Positions 11,251 through 22,620 of a stretch of DNA of 64,000 nucleotides are shown one piece after another. The stretch covers positions 54,530,501-54,594,500 of the forward strand of contig NC_133394.1 of assembly GCF_047511655.1 (NCBI RefSeq), given 5' to 3'. Under the pieces are notes generated by a model. That model was not told the origin of the DNA and searched no databases. It saw nothing but the letters and a program-made list of their open reading frames with translations. The stretch is from Castor canadensis. Taxonomy: Eukaryota; Chordata; Mammalia; Rodentia; Castoridae. The position numbers were made by a program, and so were the translations under genes. Position 1 is the stretch's first letter, and each line of letters opens with the position of its first letter.

Positions 11251-12595
11251 CTGGGAAAGGAAGACAGTATTGATGATTAATAAATTTTGGAAAAACATTT
11301 TTAGCACCTAGTGAAGGATTTACTTAAGATGATAGTACCCATCCTCTCCATGTGAGAAATTTGTAGTCTGTTCCTCATTATTATTTATAAGGTGCTAGAT
11401 GTATATTTTTCTACATGCACTATGTATGTTGAGTTCCAAAAGTGGGCCCATGTTTCCCCATTTCCTAGAATCATTCTGGCCCTTATTAATCCTCTTTTGT
11501 TTTTACTATGTTCAATATGCTTCTTACTATTTTTCTTTCAGGTGAAGCTGTTGTTGTTACTGAAATTAAGTCTTTGTTAGGCACTTGCTCAAAAACAGTA
11601 TATTAATGCTGAGTTTTACCAACAGATGCTTAGAAAAGGCTTTTCTTCTTTGCTGTAAGCTTTGCATTTTGTTTGCATTGCTGTGTAAGACTAGAGTGCT
11701 CTATCTGACTATCTAATCTGACTGCTCTATCTCTGTTTCCTTCTAATTAGTAAATAAATGCTCCAGCGACAGAAATGCTGTTAAGCCCTTTTTGTTAGTA
11801 AGACAATCACCCTGCCCAAACTCACCCTGCTTGCCAGTGGGCTGCATGAGATATTCTTTGTAACACATTAAACAGACTCCCTTGTCCCTTTTCCCCACCA
11901 TGAAGCAGTATCAATTACAGGAATATTCTCGTGTACTTTGTTCTTACAAATTTTGCTAATTAGAATTGCTTATTCTTTGTCTTTGGTGCATAATTACGAA
12001 TTCTATTGTTGCAGGAATATATGATGATCTTAACATTTATTTTTATTTAGGTACCACATAATTTTAATTAAAAATTGAGGAAGTTCTTAAAATTTTTCAG
12101 TAAATTGGGACTTGATTATAATCAATAACTTCAAAATGACAAAATATATTTAATACAATTTGATTACTGGTAAGATTATTTTCTCTTCCTTTGTAGATAC
12201 AAGTTATCTGTAAGACCAGAGAAGGAAAAAAGCTCCTGTAAGTTCTCACTGGAAATTTTAAGATCCTGGCCACCTCTGTAGAGACATCATTGTCATATAC
12301 TCATCATTATACAGATATTAAAGTCATCATTCTTGCTCTGGAAGGATGATTAGGGGTTATCATGTGATCATGTGTTACACTGCAAAGTAATAAACTCACT
12401 TCTGTGGTAGTACAGCAAAACTCAGGTGGTCTGGGAAGGAACACTGAAGCGCAGCTACGAAACTTAGCCCTCATCCATGGTAATGACAATTACGTTCACT
12501 TATTTCGAATTTATTTTGTACCAGGATTTCTGCAAAATAGGTGTTATAATTTTTTATTGAACAGAATATGAAATAGAGTCTTAGAGTTGTTACCA
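11251..12595. other. Intergenic DNA, nothing recognised
   Basis: This AT-rich sequence shows no gene. No repeat family was identified. Confidence 0.45.
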
Positions 12596-12803
12596 TTTTT
12601 TTTTAGTACTTGGGGTTGAATTCAGGCCTTTGGGCTTGCTAAGAAAGCACTCTACCACTTGAAGCACACCCCTATTCCTTTTTCTTTGATTATTTTTCAA
12701 ACAGGGTCTTGCTTTATGCTCAGGCCTGTGTGGGCTGTGATCCTGTCATTTATGCTTCCCCTATAACTGGGATGACAGGCATTTACCACCAGAACCAGCC
12801 ATT
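12596..12803 (-). repeat. ID-B1 composite SINE, antisense
   Basis: A poly-T start is followed by the reverse complement of the ID-like unit ('ggggttgaattcaggc', 'tctaccacttgaagca'). Next comes a B1-like unit ending 'aactgggatgacaggcattt'. Divergence is moderate. Confidence 0.7.
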
Positions 12804-12989
12804 GGTTGAGATGGCAGAACTGTCTTTTGGGATGAGGTAACCACTGGTTAATTCTTTGACTTTCCTTTTTATAACGTAAGTCACTTTAGTCTCAATAACT
12901 TGTAGGGTTTTTTCTAGTGGACGGATTTTATGATTCTTCCTTCCTTGACACTGCATAAAAGTATGTGGTAAAACTAAGAGATAAAGCAA

Positions 12990-13281
12990 TGAAGGAATCT
13001 CAAACAGACATGGGACACCAAGACAGTACAGCAGGAAGCAATATTTTATTGTGCCGGCACAGACTCAGAGGACTCGTGTCCAAAGGCTGAGCCCCGAAAA
13101 CAAAGGGGTTTCACCTTATACAGTCTTGCAAGCAGATTACAGAAGCAAGACACAAGATCTAACCCATATATGGTTGCATACAAGTCTATTGGCTACTCCA
13201 CCCCACCAGTGCTAAGTGACCTTCCTCACGTTTAGATTCTTTAAGTTTATCTCCCTGCTATGCCATCCCCTCCCTGCTATA
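12990..13281 (-). repeat. 3' LTR of the provirus
   Basis: On the minus strand it begins with a TG-type variant start (TATAGCAGGG) and ends CTTCA. The polyadenylation signal AATAAA (minus strand) lies at 13045-13050. It aligns over nearly its full length with 19663-19952, with scattered substitutions and small indels. Confidence 0.88.
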
Positions 13282-13315
13282 TTATTCCCCACTTGATGCG
13301 CTGATCCAGCTAGCG

Positions 13316-15168
13316 TCAAAGAGCATCATCCTGCTTTAGGGATTTATATTTCCACAGCATCATTATATGGGCAACTGTTTTTCTTTCTATAGTGGCCTCC
13401 ATAGTGGTCCTGATAGACCACAATACCAGGAAAATCAGATAGAGTAACATCAGACATGCTCCCAAGACTAAACCCACCGCTCCTACTAGGGTTTTGAGTT
13501 CGCCCAGGGCAGAGAACCACCCGCCAAACAGACTATCTGGGTCCCATCCTTTCCACACCTGTATGGGTACATGTGCCATCTTTCTAGTATTAGTGGCAAT
13601 TTCCGTTACTGCTTGACCATTGTCATCTATGTGGAGGCAGCATCTTATTGGTTGAACTTGCCACATACTCCTCCTTCTCAGCTAAAAGATAATCCAAGGC
13701 CAGGCAATTTTGATATACAGCAGCTCACATTTGGGTCTATTACTTGGTCAGTAGCTCTAGAGCAGAGGTAGTCTGGTTGGTAATAATTTCCACAACTGCG
13801 TGTAACCTAATGATGCTGTTGAGCACCTAGATAGGAGTCCAGTACCCCAACTCCTATCCTGTGCCCAAGTGGCTGGTCCATAGGTCTCGATAATCCTCTG
13901 GGGAGGCCATTCATCTTCTCCCCATCTCTGTTGGCTCTCCCACCCCGAGGTCCCTTTTTATTCTAGGCCCCAGAGTCTCAAAAAGGGGAACTCCCAGCTG
14001 TTCCTTTGGTGGTGGGGCAAGAGGAAGAACACTGACTGGATAATTCCTATAGTACAGCATCCCTTTCAAGTCCTAGGGAGTTCAGTATAAGCTTGCTTCC
14101 CACATATCCAAAATAAGCCATCAGGTACCCTCCACCACCCGGGGTCAGTATTGCTGAGGTTGTTTCAATATTTACCAGTCTCAGGGACACCTCAGAATGG
14201 ATTCACCTCACCAGTCATAGAACAATTTGAGAAACTGTCATTGGCTGGAGAATCATGACATTGGGAACCATTTTCTAATGGGGACAATGTCCAATACCAC
14301 GTAGGCCTATCAGGCTGCCAGGTTAGATTAGTCCCATTCCAGGAGAGTCCCCTCTTCCAGGGGGTCTCCCCCTCTCACTTCTTATATTCTGGCCTGGTTC
14401 TTTTGATACATTCTTCCCTAATTACCTATGATGTGAGAATCCAGGACTGAGATTGGTTACTCTCTTGTCTAGTCATAGATTGATTCCACAATAAAAGTTG
14501 ATAAGCATTTAAACTGGTCCCTTTCTAAGTCCATTTCTCACTCATGAGGGTGCATCCGCACACCCGGAAGTATGAGACATTTAGTTCTTTAGCAATCTTT
14601 TCTGCCAGGTCTACAAAAAGATTTTTTTCCTATTGTTAGGAAGTCTAGTCCTCTGCCTAATTCACTTCTGATTTTATTATACAGTGGCCCAGCACTTTGA
14701 TTGGCAGCTGGCCCTGGTCTGGGTGAGAGTACCTTTGATACTTTGTATGCCATCTCTCTAACAAGTTGTTCCCAAGCTAGGTCCTCGACTCCCCCACCAG
14801 CAGAGTTTCCTCAATATCCCAAAAAAGCCCAGAAGACCCATTCTCCCCACTTTCCATGACAATTGTGGCCTGCATTGTTTCCCTCTGGGACCTCCAGTAT
14901 CGCCTACCAGCAACCTCACAAACCCGAGGCATATATGAGCTGATGTAACATCTGATCTGTTAGCAAGTGTATGATACAAAGTATGGCTATGCAGAAGTCC
15001 CAACAAAGGCTCTCTTATAACATTCAGTACATGGGGGAAACCTTGCAAGGGCCAACCCAAAAGGTAAGAGCCCAAGCATGTAGAGGAAAACTGGGGTGCA
15101 TGCCATGTCTGAGCTTCCACCGTGCATAGAATAGTCAGCTTCCAGACTGTTGTCCTGTTGTTCATGAT
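13316..15168 (-). pseudogene. env remnant (surface and transmembrane subunits), broken
   Basis: The frame following the integrase end contains a start and a hydrophobic leader-like stretch near 15168-15110. The surface subunit then decays through many stops. The best-kept piece is the C-terminal end of the transmembrane subunit at 13316-13666. It has a Trp-rich membrane-proximal stretch (around 'GWDPDSLFGGWF'), one strong hydrophobic span of about 25 residues, and a short cytoplasmic tail. In intact relatives this protein mediates membrane fusion. Here it is clearly non-functional because the surface region is not open. It overlaps the end of the pol remnant, as is usual for gammaretroviruses. 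Confidence 0.75.
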
Positions 15169-15269
15169 CTCCTGCTGTCTCCTGGGGAACAGAGTCCTGC
15201 CAGGGAAGGGTGTGGGAATTCCAGGAGGTGATCTTGTATGGTGAGACTGGGTCAGGATGTGTTCCCATT

Positions 15270-16403
15270 CAAGAGAGTCTGGCTTTACTCTCCTGTGGTG
15301 GATCCAAGCAGCAATCTCTGCAACTTTAGCTGCTGTGGGAGTAGTCAAAATAACAACAAAAGGGTCTCTCCAATGAGGTTTTAATGGTTGGACTCTCCAT
15401 TCTTTTACCCAGATGGCACCCCCTGGCCTGTGAGGGTGAGTGGGAGTTGTCAGGTTGACAGGAAGTCTCTCCCAGACCCAGTCATTGATCTTCGAGAGAG
15501 TCAACCTGAGGGCCTGCATCTGTTGCCTCAAGGTGAGGTCACCTATTTCTTTTCCCCCTGTATACCCTTGATAAAGGGGGTGTGCATGTCCATAAAGGAC
15601 TTTTTGAAAAGGTGAAAGCCCTGTCCACTTCATGGGACTAGACTTAATCCTCAGTAATGCTATGGGTAGTAATTAATCCCACTGCAGATGGGTCTCCTGA
15701 CACAGTTTTCCCGACTGTAATTTTAGGGTTTTATTCATATGTTCTACTTTCCCTGAGCTCTGAGGTCTGTAAGCCATGTGCAGATTCCAAGTTACCCCTA
15801 GCCATCAACTGCACTAGCTCAGCCACAAAAGCTGGCCCATTGTCTGATCCAATAGACACAGGTATTCCAAACCAAGGGATGATCTTCTTTCACAGGCATC
15901 TTGCCACTTCCCAGGCTTCCTCAGTTCAAGTAGGGAAGGCTTCCACCTATCCTGAAAAGGTACAGACAAACATTCTCTGACCTGTGGCATCTCAGTGAAA
16001 TCTACAATCAGGTTTTCAAAAGGAGTCCCTCTAACAGTCTGCACCTGAGGTGGCACTTTTGGCCCCTGTTTTTGACACATAGACTACATCTTTCACATAC
16101 TGCCTGGCTTATACTGGAGAGCTTAGGGACATAAAAATGCTGGGTCAAGGTGGTCTCAAGAGCTGTCCATCCCAAGTGAGTCCCTTTGTGGAACTGCTTG
16201 ACAAATGCAGGTGCCAGCAACTCAGGAATGACGATGTGGCCATTGGTGAATTTCCACCATCCACCCTGCAGGAAACTTCCTCTTTCAGTTTTAAGCCAAG
16301 CTTGTTCTTGTGATGTGTACCATTGGTCCCATTCAGATAAAGGACATAGGAACAAGACAGCTGTCAGTGAGGCTGAAGTTTGTCCTCTGTGAGAGCTGCT
16401 CAT
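15270..16403 (-). pseudogene. pol integrase remnant
   Basis: The N-terminal part (minus strand from 16403) has the integrase zinc-binding pattern, with His-Lys-Gly-Thr-His followed downstream by Cys-Glu-Arg-Cys. Within 15814-16080 a 'VDFTEMP'-like stretch marks the start of the catalytic core, but the frame is shifted and the later acidic residues are not all in one frame. The C-terminal domain (minus strand, about 15450-15280) is well kept, with the Trp-rich 'WVKEWRVQPLKPHW' block and the following beta-rich region. In intact viruses the enzyme inserts the DNA copy into the host genome. Stops and frameshifts make this copy dead. Confidence 0.85.
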
Positions 16404-16609
16404 TTGGCTTCCCTATCAGCTTTCCGGTTTCCTTGGACAGTTGTTGTCTATCCCTTCTGGTGTCCTCCGCAGTACATAACTACTGAGGGGCCCATACAGC
16501 TTCTAGCAACTTCAAGATTTCTCCATACTTAACATTCTTTCCTTCCAAGTTAATGAGCCCCCTTTCTTTTTATAAGGCTGCATGGACATAAATAGTAGTA
16601 AAGGCATAC

Positions 16610-16828
16610 TTAAGAGTCCGTATAGATGTTTACCTGCACTCCTGCAGCAAGCTGAAGTGCCTGCATGAGAGCACTGAGCTCAGCCTTTTGTGCAGAGGTC
16701 CCAACCAGCAGTGGACATGCCTCATTGACAGTGTCAAGGGTCATTACTGCATATCCAGCAAAGCCTGTGCCACCCTGGACAAACCTACTGCCAATATTCA
16801 ATGTCCAAGTGACCGATAGGCTCATCAT
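16610..16828 (-). pseudogene. pol RNase H remnant
   Basis: A short open piece carries the RNase H signature seen in gammaretroviral pol: a Gly-rich 'GGTGFAGYAV' strand, a 'TSAQKAELSAL' helix containing the catalytic-type Glu, and a 'YTDS' ending that holds an active-site-type Asp. It lies between the reverse-transcriptase and integrase remnants in the expected order. The domain is split and upstream residues are degraded. Confidence 0.8.
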
Positions 16829-17428
16829 TTAAGTCTGGCCATCTTGAAAACAACTCATCCATAACATCCAAACTAACATGCTCCAGGGGGCCTGAATCAA
16901 CTGATAGTAAGGTAGCTGGGTTTAAAGTCTTAACAACCTCCAGATGGATGCATGGGTTCTCATATAACATGCTTTGGTATCTGAATACTTCGGGAGTTTG
17001 TTAGACAATAATTTCCTTTATATTCCATAAGGGACAAGACAGAGTGGGGAACTCAGACTGTGAGTTCTTGCCCTAAAGTGACTTTGTCTGCTTTAGCCAC
17101 CAAGACAGCAGTGGCTGCCAGAGTGCACAAGGCGGGGCAGCCAGTCTCAGGAAACAGCATCAAGTTGCTTTGATAAATAGGACACTAGACAATGCCAGGA
17201 GCCTAATAGCTGCATCAGGACCCCAATAGTTGCCTCCTTTTGCTCATTGACATACATGACAAAGGGCTTCATCACATCCAGCAGGCCTAGAGCAGGGCAT
17301 TTGTGAGTGCCCTCTTGATTTCTTTAAAGGCTTTCTCTTCTTCTTCTCCCCATGCTATGGGTTCTGTTCTCCCCACTTTGTGCTTCATAGAGGAGTTTGG
17401 CCAAGAGGGAGTAGTTAGGGATCCAGAT

Positions 17429-18081
17429 TCAGCAGAAACCTGCAGCTCCCCAAAACTTTCTGATTTGCTGGTGGGACTTAGGGGCTGGGATAGAACAGAC
17501 AGCTTGTCTCCTCTCAGGGCTGAGCCTGCATTGCCCCTGGGACAGGTGAAAGCTGAGGTATTTAACAGTGTTTTGGCAAATCTGGGCCTTTTTCCTTGAG
17601 ACTTTGTATCCTACCTCCCATAAAAGAGAAAGAAGGATGAAAGTCCCTTCCATACAGTCCTCCTGAGTTGGCCCAGCCAGCAGGAGGCCATTTACGTATG
17701 TGCAGCCCTGCTGGTTGGCTGAGAAGGCTTTGAGGTTGGATGCCAAGGCAGTTCTGATAATAGTGGGCAAATTTTTGAGACCTTGTGGCAATCAAGTCCA
17801 GATTAGTTGCCCCTTTTCTCCATTATTGGGATTTTTCTATTGGAAGGCAAAGATAGGTTGGATCTGCTTGGCCAGGTGGATGCAGAAAAATGTGTCCTCA
17901 AGGTCCAGGCAGGTAAAGAACTTTGTCTCAGCTGGTATAAGGCCAAGAGCGTATAGGGGTTTAGGACAACAGGGTGTAGAGTAACAGTTGCCAAATTGAC
18001 TGCACAGAGGTCCTGAACTGACTCAAAGTCCTCAGTCCCTGGCTTTTGGACAGGCAGTAAGGGAGTATTCCAGGGTGTCAC
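17429..18081 (-). pseudogene. pol reverse transcriptase remnant, N-terminus deleted
   Basis: Two overlapping minus-strand frames carry reverse-transcriptase sequence. One (17803-18081) has the '[12 protein letters not shown]' and 'VQDLCAVN' blocks of the fingers. The other (17429-17791) has the 'MPQGLKNLPTI' region and the palm motif that is normally Tyr-x-Asp-Asp. In this copy that motif reads Y-V-N-G, so both catalytic aspartates are lost. It is followed by the connection-type 'SHQQIRKFWG' stretch. A frameshift near 17800 separates the two. The start of the domain and the protease are absent because of the deletion next to gag. Confidence 0.88.
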
Positions 18082-18113
18082 TCCTTAGTATTAAATAGGG
18101 TCAGAAAAAGCTG

Positions 18114-18677
18114 TCAGCAGTCTGTCCAGGTGTACTTATGAGTTTGGATGATACACTGCATTAAATCAATCATAGCCTGAGGTTTTTCTGTGAAGGAGGG
18201 GGTATGATGTTTCCAGTTTAGGAGGTTTGTGGTGGTAAAGGGTTGGTAGATGAATGTCTGCCCTCCTCCTTGTATCTGACCATGCTGGTCATAATACACT
18301 GGGCCTCGGGTTTCCCTCAGGGACATTTACAAGGTGATGGGTCCTGAAGAGGAGGTGAGGCCCATGTTAGGGCTGTTCAAATGTTCCTGGTTGAATGTAA
18401 GGGCCAGTCTCACAGGGGGCTGCGGCATAAGGACTTTCGGACTCGGAGTGAGGATGAGGTTGAAGGGACCTGAGGAAGTTGGCCTTGTAGGTGTATTTGC
18501 TTCTGGGGCATCCCTGTCTGATGCTGCTTCCCCTTCCAAAGATGGAGGTGAGGGGGCAGAAGATGGTGGAAAAGGTGGGTACAGTGGTGCCAAGCAGGAT
18601 AGGCACCCCCTTAGGGTGCCTTCTAGCTTTTTAGGTTTTTCCCTACACTTGGAGGCTGCAGCCACCCTAGCTATCAT
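18114..18677 (-). pseudogene. gag p12 / capsid N-terminal remnant
   Basis: The minus-strand frame 18327-18677 is proline- and serine-rich, like the p12 region between matrix and capsid. The frame 18114-18326 begins the capsid, with the conserved 'TTTNLLNWKHH' and 'PQAMIDLMQ' helices typical of gammaretroviral p30. The capsid stops there. Reverse-transcriptase sequence begins within tens of bases. Confidence 0.82.
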
Positions 18678-18719
18678 GATGCTACATGCTTCCTCTAGAC
18701 AGGGCCTTAGCCATGTGGG

Positions 18720-18975
18720 CTAACTGAGGACTGCATCCTGCCAGCAATCAATACAGGAAAACTGATCTGGATGTTCAGGCTCCCATATAACCTCTTCAAA
18801 AACTCTGTTGACTATGGCTTTGTCTAATAACCCATCTGAGGGCCATCCCACACCAACAACAGGCCAGTCTATGTCACAGAAAGTCTTGAGTTTGCTGGAA
18901 GTCAGGTTGACTCTGTAATCTCCATTAAATCCCTTTTAAACGTTCTTAAGCATGCACCCTAGGGGGGGTGTTTTT
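18720..18975 (-). pseudogene. gag matrix remnant
   Basis: Reading the minus strand from about 18960 gives a matrix-like segment. It has a Phe-Asn-Gly-Asp-Tyr motif, then 'CDIDWP' and 'GVGWPSDG', and 'HPDQF' further on, matching the order in gammaretroviral matrix proteins. It ends in a stop near 18720, and the frame then changes into the p12-like region. The myristoylated start is not preserved in a form I can point to. Confidence 0.72.
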
Positions 18976-19642
18976 ACTCTGACCTCCTCCCAGTCCTCCC
19001 GCTACCAGATGTTAAGACAGAGACAGAAATGGATGGCACGAGGAGGTAAGGGGTCCTTCTCTCTGACACAAAAGTGAGAACAAATAACACCACTCACTTC
19101 GTCCATTTCTGGCTGCTCCCTTTGTGGGGATTTATGCGTCTCTTAGCTGTAAATGAGTCTGTATAAACCACCCACCAGAGGCCCTGTTAGGGCTCACCTT
19201 AGACCATATGAGTTCACCACTGACCCACCAATCATGACTCCACACTCGCTTTGTAGCCAAGCTATGTCTCATTTACATATGTTCACATACAGGCATCCAA
19301 TATTTCTGCCCTGCACCCAGCACCTAGGAGTCACGGTTTTGCTTTTGCTCAAAGTTACTTGAATGACCCCAGAAGGTGATCAAGTACCTCTTCTGCCACT
19401 TAGGCACAAGCCTAATATTTGAACCTGGGTTCTTACCAGTTTGATGAGTGATGCTCCCCTTGCTGGTTCCTGTGCCTCACTGGGTTCTGTTGTGCATCCA
19501 AGACCCTCACCCTAACTTGCCAGGAGGCCAAGTTCCTCCTCGGATCAAACTGTCCGTTGGTGCCTGGTGGGATCACTTCTCCCGGTGTCCAGGGGATGCA
19601 CCCCAGTGACAAGAAAGGTGAAAAATCATCATCTTCCAAATA

Positions 19643-19659
19643 CCGGACATGAGCCCCCA
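19643..19659 (-). other. Primer-binding site, tRNA-Pro-like
   Basis: On the minus strand the sequence just downstream of the 5' LTR reads TGGGGGCTCATGTCCGG. This is the tRNA-Pro primer site used by many gammaretroviruses (TGGGGGCTCGTCCGG) with a two-base AT insertion. Three bases separate it from the LTR end. Confidence 0.8.
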
Positions 19660-19662
19660 AAA

Positions 19663-19952
19663 TGTTGCCAGAATCTCGAACAGAGACATGGGACTCTGAG
19701 GCAGTACAGCAGGAAGCAATGTTTTATTGTGTCGGCACGGACTCAAGTCCAAAGTCTGAGCTCCAAGAACAAAGAGATCTCATCTTATATACTCCTTGCA
19801 AGCAGGTTACAGAAGCAAGACACAAGATTTAACCCATATATGGTTGCATGCAAGTCTATTGGCTACTTCACCCCACCAGTGCTAAGTGACCTTCCTCACA
19901 TTTAGATTCTTTAAGTTTTATCTCCCTGCTATGCCACCCCCTCCCTGCTACA
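19663..19952 (-). repeat. 5' LTR of the provirus
   Basis: On the minus strand it starts TGTAGCAGGG and ends CTGGCAACA. A TATA-box-like TATATAAG lies at 19784-19791 and the polyadenylation signal AATAAA lies at 19723-19728, about 60 bases downstream. That fits U3-R-U5 organisation. Confidence 0.88.
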
Positions 19953-20059
19953 CTACCAGTCCAGATTTCAACATCATCCTTTCATAGTGCTATTGCTATT
20001 GTGGAATCATTGCTTAGGGGAGAATCTGACAACCCTACTTTGGACTTTTTGCTTGTATT

Positions 20060-20152
20060 TTGAAAGGACCTCCAGGCAGGCCTGGAACTCCTGATCCTCC
20101 TGCCTCAGCCTCCTGAATGTTGGGATTGCAGCCATGTACCATCGTGTCTGGC
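20060..20152 (-). repeat. B1-like SINE fragment, antisense
   Basis: The stretch 'ctggaactcctgatcctcc' followed by 'tgcctcagcctcctgaatg' and 'gggattgcagccatgtacca' is the reverse complement of the 7SL-derived B1/Alu core. It is followed by a pyrimidine-rich tract. Confidence 0.7.
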
Positions 20153-20219
20153 TTTTCTTTCCCTCCCCTTCTCTCCCCTTCCTTCCTTTCTTTTTTCCAG
20201 CCATACAGTTACATGCTGG

Positions 20220-20770
20220 TTTGAAGTGTTGTACTGGTATCAAGGGTCCTTGCCTTCACAGGCCAGAGAACTGGCTCGTGAGGCAGCGATTGATGAGCCA
20301 AAGCTGGTATACAAAGTGGGATTTGTTAGAGAGAAAGCAAAGGCTACAGCCAGAGCAGTGGAGTGGAGCCCGGAAACCGGTAGCTCCCTGCTCGGGTAAA
20401 GGCTGGGGCTTTTATGGATGTTTTAACTCTGGGTTAGGTGGGTTTTTCTCACTGGCCATGGACTTGTGGGCTTTCTTAGGTAAACTGATTTGCTTTGCCC
20501 CCTATTGGAGAGGGGAAACACTATTGAGAGCATTTTGCCTATTAGCCCTGTGGCAGATCTATCAGACCCCGTATCTTTTCTTCAGGATGCAGAAACGCAG
20601 ATTTACAACTCCTTCTCAGGATGCAGGAAACATAGTGCTCTCCAGGAGGGGATCACTCATCTGCCTTAGGTCTCCAGACTCAACAATACCAAACAAACAT
20701 TCATTCTTTTCTTCCCTGGAAAGTTGGTTTTATATTCATTCATTAAAAATACTTCTCAGAAAACTAATAA
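20220..20770. repeat. LTR-like segment, unassigned
   Basis: Moderately GC-rich sequence ('agtggagcccggaaaccgg', 'ctattggagaggggaaaca', 'atctatcagaccccg') lies between AT-rich flanks and resembles an antisense solo LTR in texture. The long plus-strand frame over it (20134-20778) starts inside the neighbouring SINE and shows no known domain, so I do not call it a gene. Confidence 0.3.
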
Positions 20771-20779
20771 ATAAATAAA

Positions 20780-22620
20780 TCTCAGTGTTTTTTGTTTGTT
20801 GTTTTTTTTTTATGATTAGGCTTTTAGAATACCATGGCACTTGGAAATAGTCATTAATAACAGACACAGTCAAAAGAATTGTATGGTATGAATAAGTACA
20901 CAAGTTTGAATTTAATAACTAAAGCAAGCTCTAGCAATTTAGGCAAATCTACTAAAAAGAAAAAATCCTCTGAAAGCAAATTTGAAAGTCAGGAGAAATG
21001 TGTTTGGAAACATTTCTCTCTTGTGTCAAGACAGTGCAGTATTTTTAGAATAAGTAAATCAGGTAGTACTTTAAATATCAACTTTTCAATTTCCTTATTT
21101 ACTTTTTAAGACTGGATCTACACGTTTGATATAAAGCAGACTTTAATTTCCCATCTTTCAAAGACTTCAAAATCAAATTTCCGGTCAGTATTGTGCATTT
21201 TGATTTGGCAAATACATAACCTTTTTTTATGTATTGTAATGGAACTTATTATGAAGAGCCTTTTATTGTTGGCTCGCATGATTTATTTAGTTGATCTTCA
21301 GAACATTCCGCTTAACCTAGATAAAAACATTGCATGCTTAAATGAAATATACTGAGTGCTTGTGTCAATTGTAAGACAATTTAACCAAGATTTATAAAAG
21401 ATTCGAAAAGATTATTGGTTTCAGGTTTACTTTTAAAACTTATTTTTACTGTTTCCTAATTAGTAAAAATGCCTACATGCAGAGATGAGAATTCTCAAGC
21501 TGGCAATCTTGTTCTGAGAAGCACAGTCCACAACTAAAAGAGAAATTTTGTATGCCAAAGCAAAAAACGAAAATTTCCTTTTTGTCTCTAGTGATCAAAG
21601 GCTGGGGAAACTTTTGTGCCCAGAGTCGTGACACTTCACTGAGAACCCAATACGGCCTTGAAAGGCTATGTCTGACAATGTTTTGAATTCTCTGGGGGAA
21701 AATGCCTGACCCCACCATTTAGCTTGTGGTCTAGTTCCAGCTGGGCCCAATGGATCTGGTCTGGCTTAGTTTCAAAGTACCCCTGGAAAACCTAACTAGT
21801 GCAAATTCTTGTGAGGCACAACATAGAGCAGAGTATACTCATCACAGACTAGTTTGAAAATCAGCCTCAGAATTTTCATTGAAGAACTATTTACTTAACA
21901 ACTACTATGTTTCAAGGCTATCTCACTTCAAATTCCCCCCAAACTTTGTGTTTTATTTATTGATTCATTTCTCCATAGAAGTTAGATATAACCTATTGCA
22001 AGTCAAAGCAATCAAAAGTCCAGTCATTAAGACATTTTTCCTTCCTTCCCTGACAAAGCTACTCTTAAACTTCTAAGAATTATTTATTCATTTATTCTAT
22101 TCTTTGCAATCTTCAAATGCTGCTCTTACATGCTTCCATCCCTTACTCCCTATTTATTTAACCGTTTTCTATCTTAAAAATCTATCTGGAGCTGTTGGTT
22201 CCAAGGCTTTCTTAAATTTTGAAGAATGGTGTATGTGGTCTTTAATTTTGTCAAAATTGTGTTTCCAATGGTTAGTAAAAACATCAACTGGGCACATCTA
22301 ATTATTTCCAAGGAAAAGACCTTGGAACAGAAACTATTAGAGAAACGAGTAGAAAGCTCTGGGCTCCTCTTGAAGGATGAAACGCGCTCTTACAGCACCT
22401 TCTGAGCTCAACGCCCAATCTACAAACTTTATTTCCCCTTCTAGCTCCCCCATGTCCACAGTGGTACGTGTGAAAGTCCGCAAGTCCGGTGATTTTAAAA
22501 CAGGGAGGACTTTGTGTGTCTTGGGAAGCGTAAAAACTTTCCAGAGGTCACTAGATTCTGGGGCTTTAAGTATTAAATTGCTTATGAACAATTTTCAACT
22601 TGAAACTGATGAGTTGTAGG
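20780..22620. other. Upstream flank of PRDM5, nothing recognised
   Basis: This is AT-rich, apparently single-copy sequence leading up to the CpG island. No coding exon or repeat family was identified. Distal regulatory sites are possible, but the sequence alone does not show them. Confidence 0.45.

Larger units (their letters stand above)
12990..19952 (-). mobile_element. Endogenous retrovirus, class I (gammaretrovirus-like), defective provirus
   Basis: Two related LTRs of about 290 bp (19663-19952 as the 5' copy, 12990-13281 as the 3' copy) enclose minus-strand remnants in the order gag, reverse transcriptase, RNase H, integrase and env. A tRNA-Pro-like primer-binding site lies directly inside the 5' LTR, and a purine tract (minus-strand AAGTGGGGAATAA, 13282-13294) lies inside the 3' LTR. 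All frames are broken by stops and frameshifts. The distance from the gag capsid start to mid reverse transcriptase is only tens of bases, so capsid C-terminus, nucleocapsid, protease and the reverse-transcriptase start are gone. The LTRs differ at very roughly one site in ten to twelve by eye, which means the insertion is not recent. I found no convincing target-site duplication. It lies about 3.3 kb upstream of PRDM5 in opposite orientation. Confidence 0.92.

Noticed and set aside
20134-20778. 214-residue plus-strand frame as a possible gene
   Set aside because: It starts inside an antisense B1-like SINE, has no domain and crosses an LTR-like block. It is most simply a chance frame.
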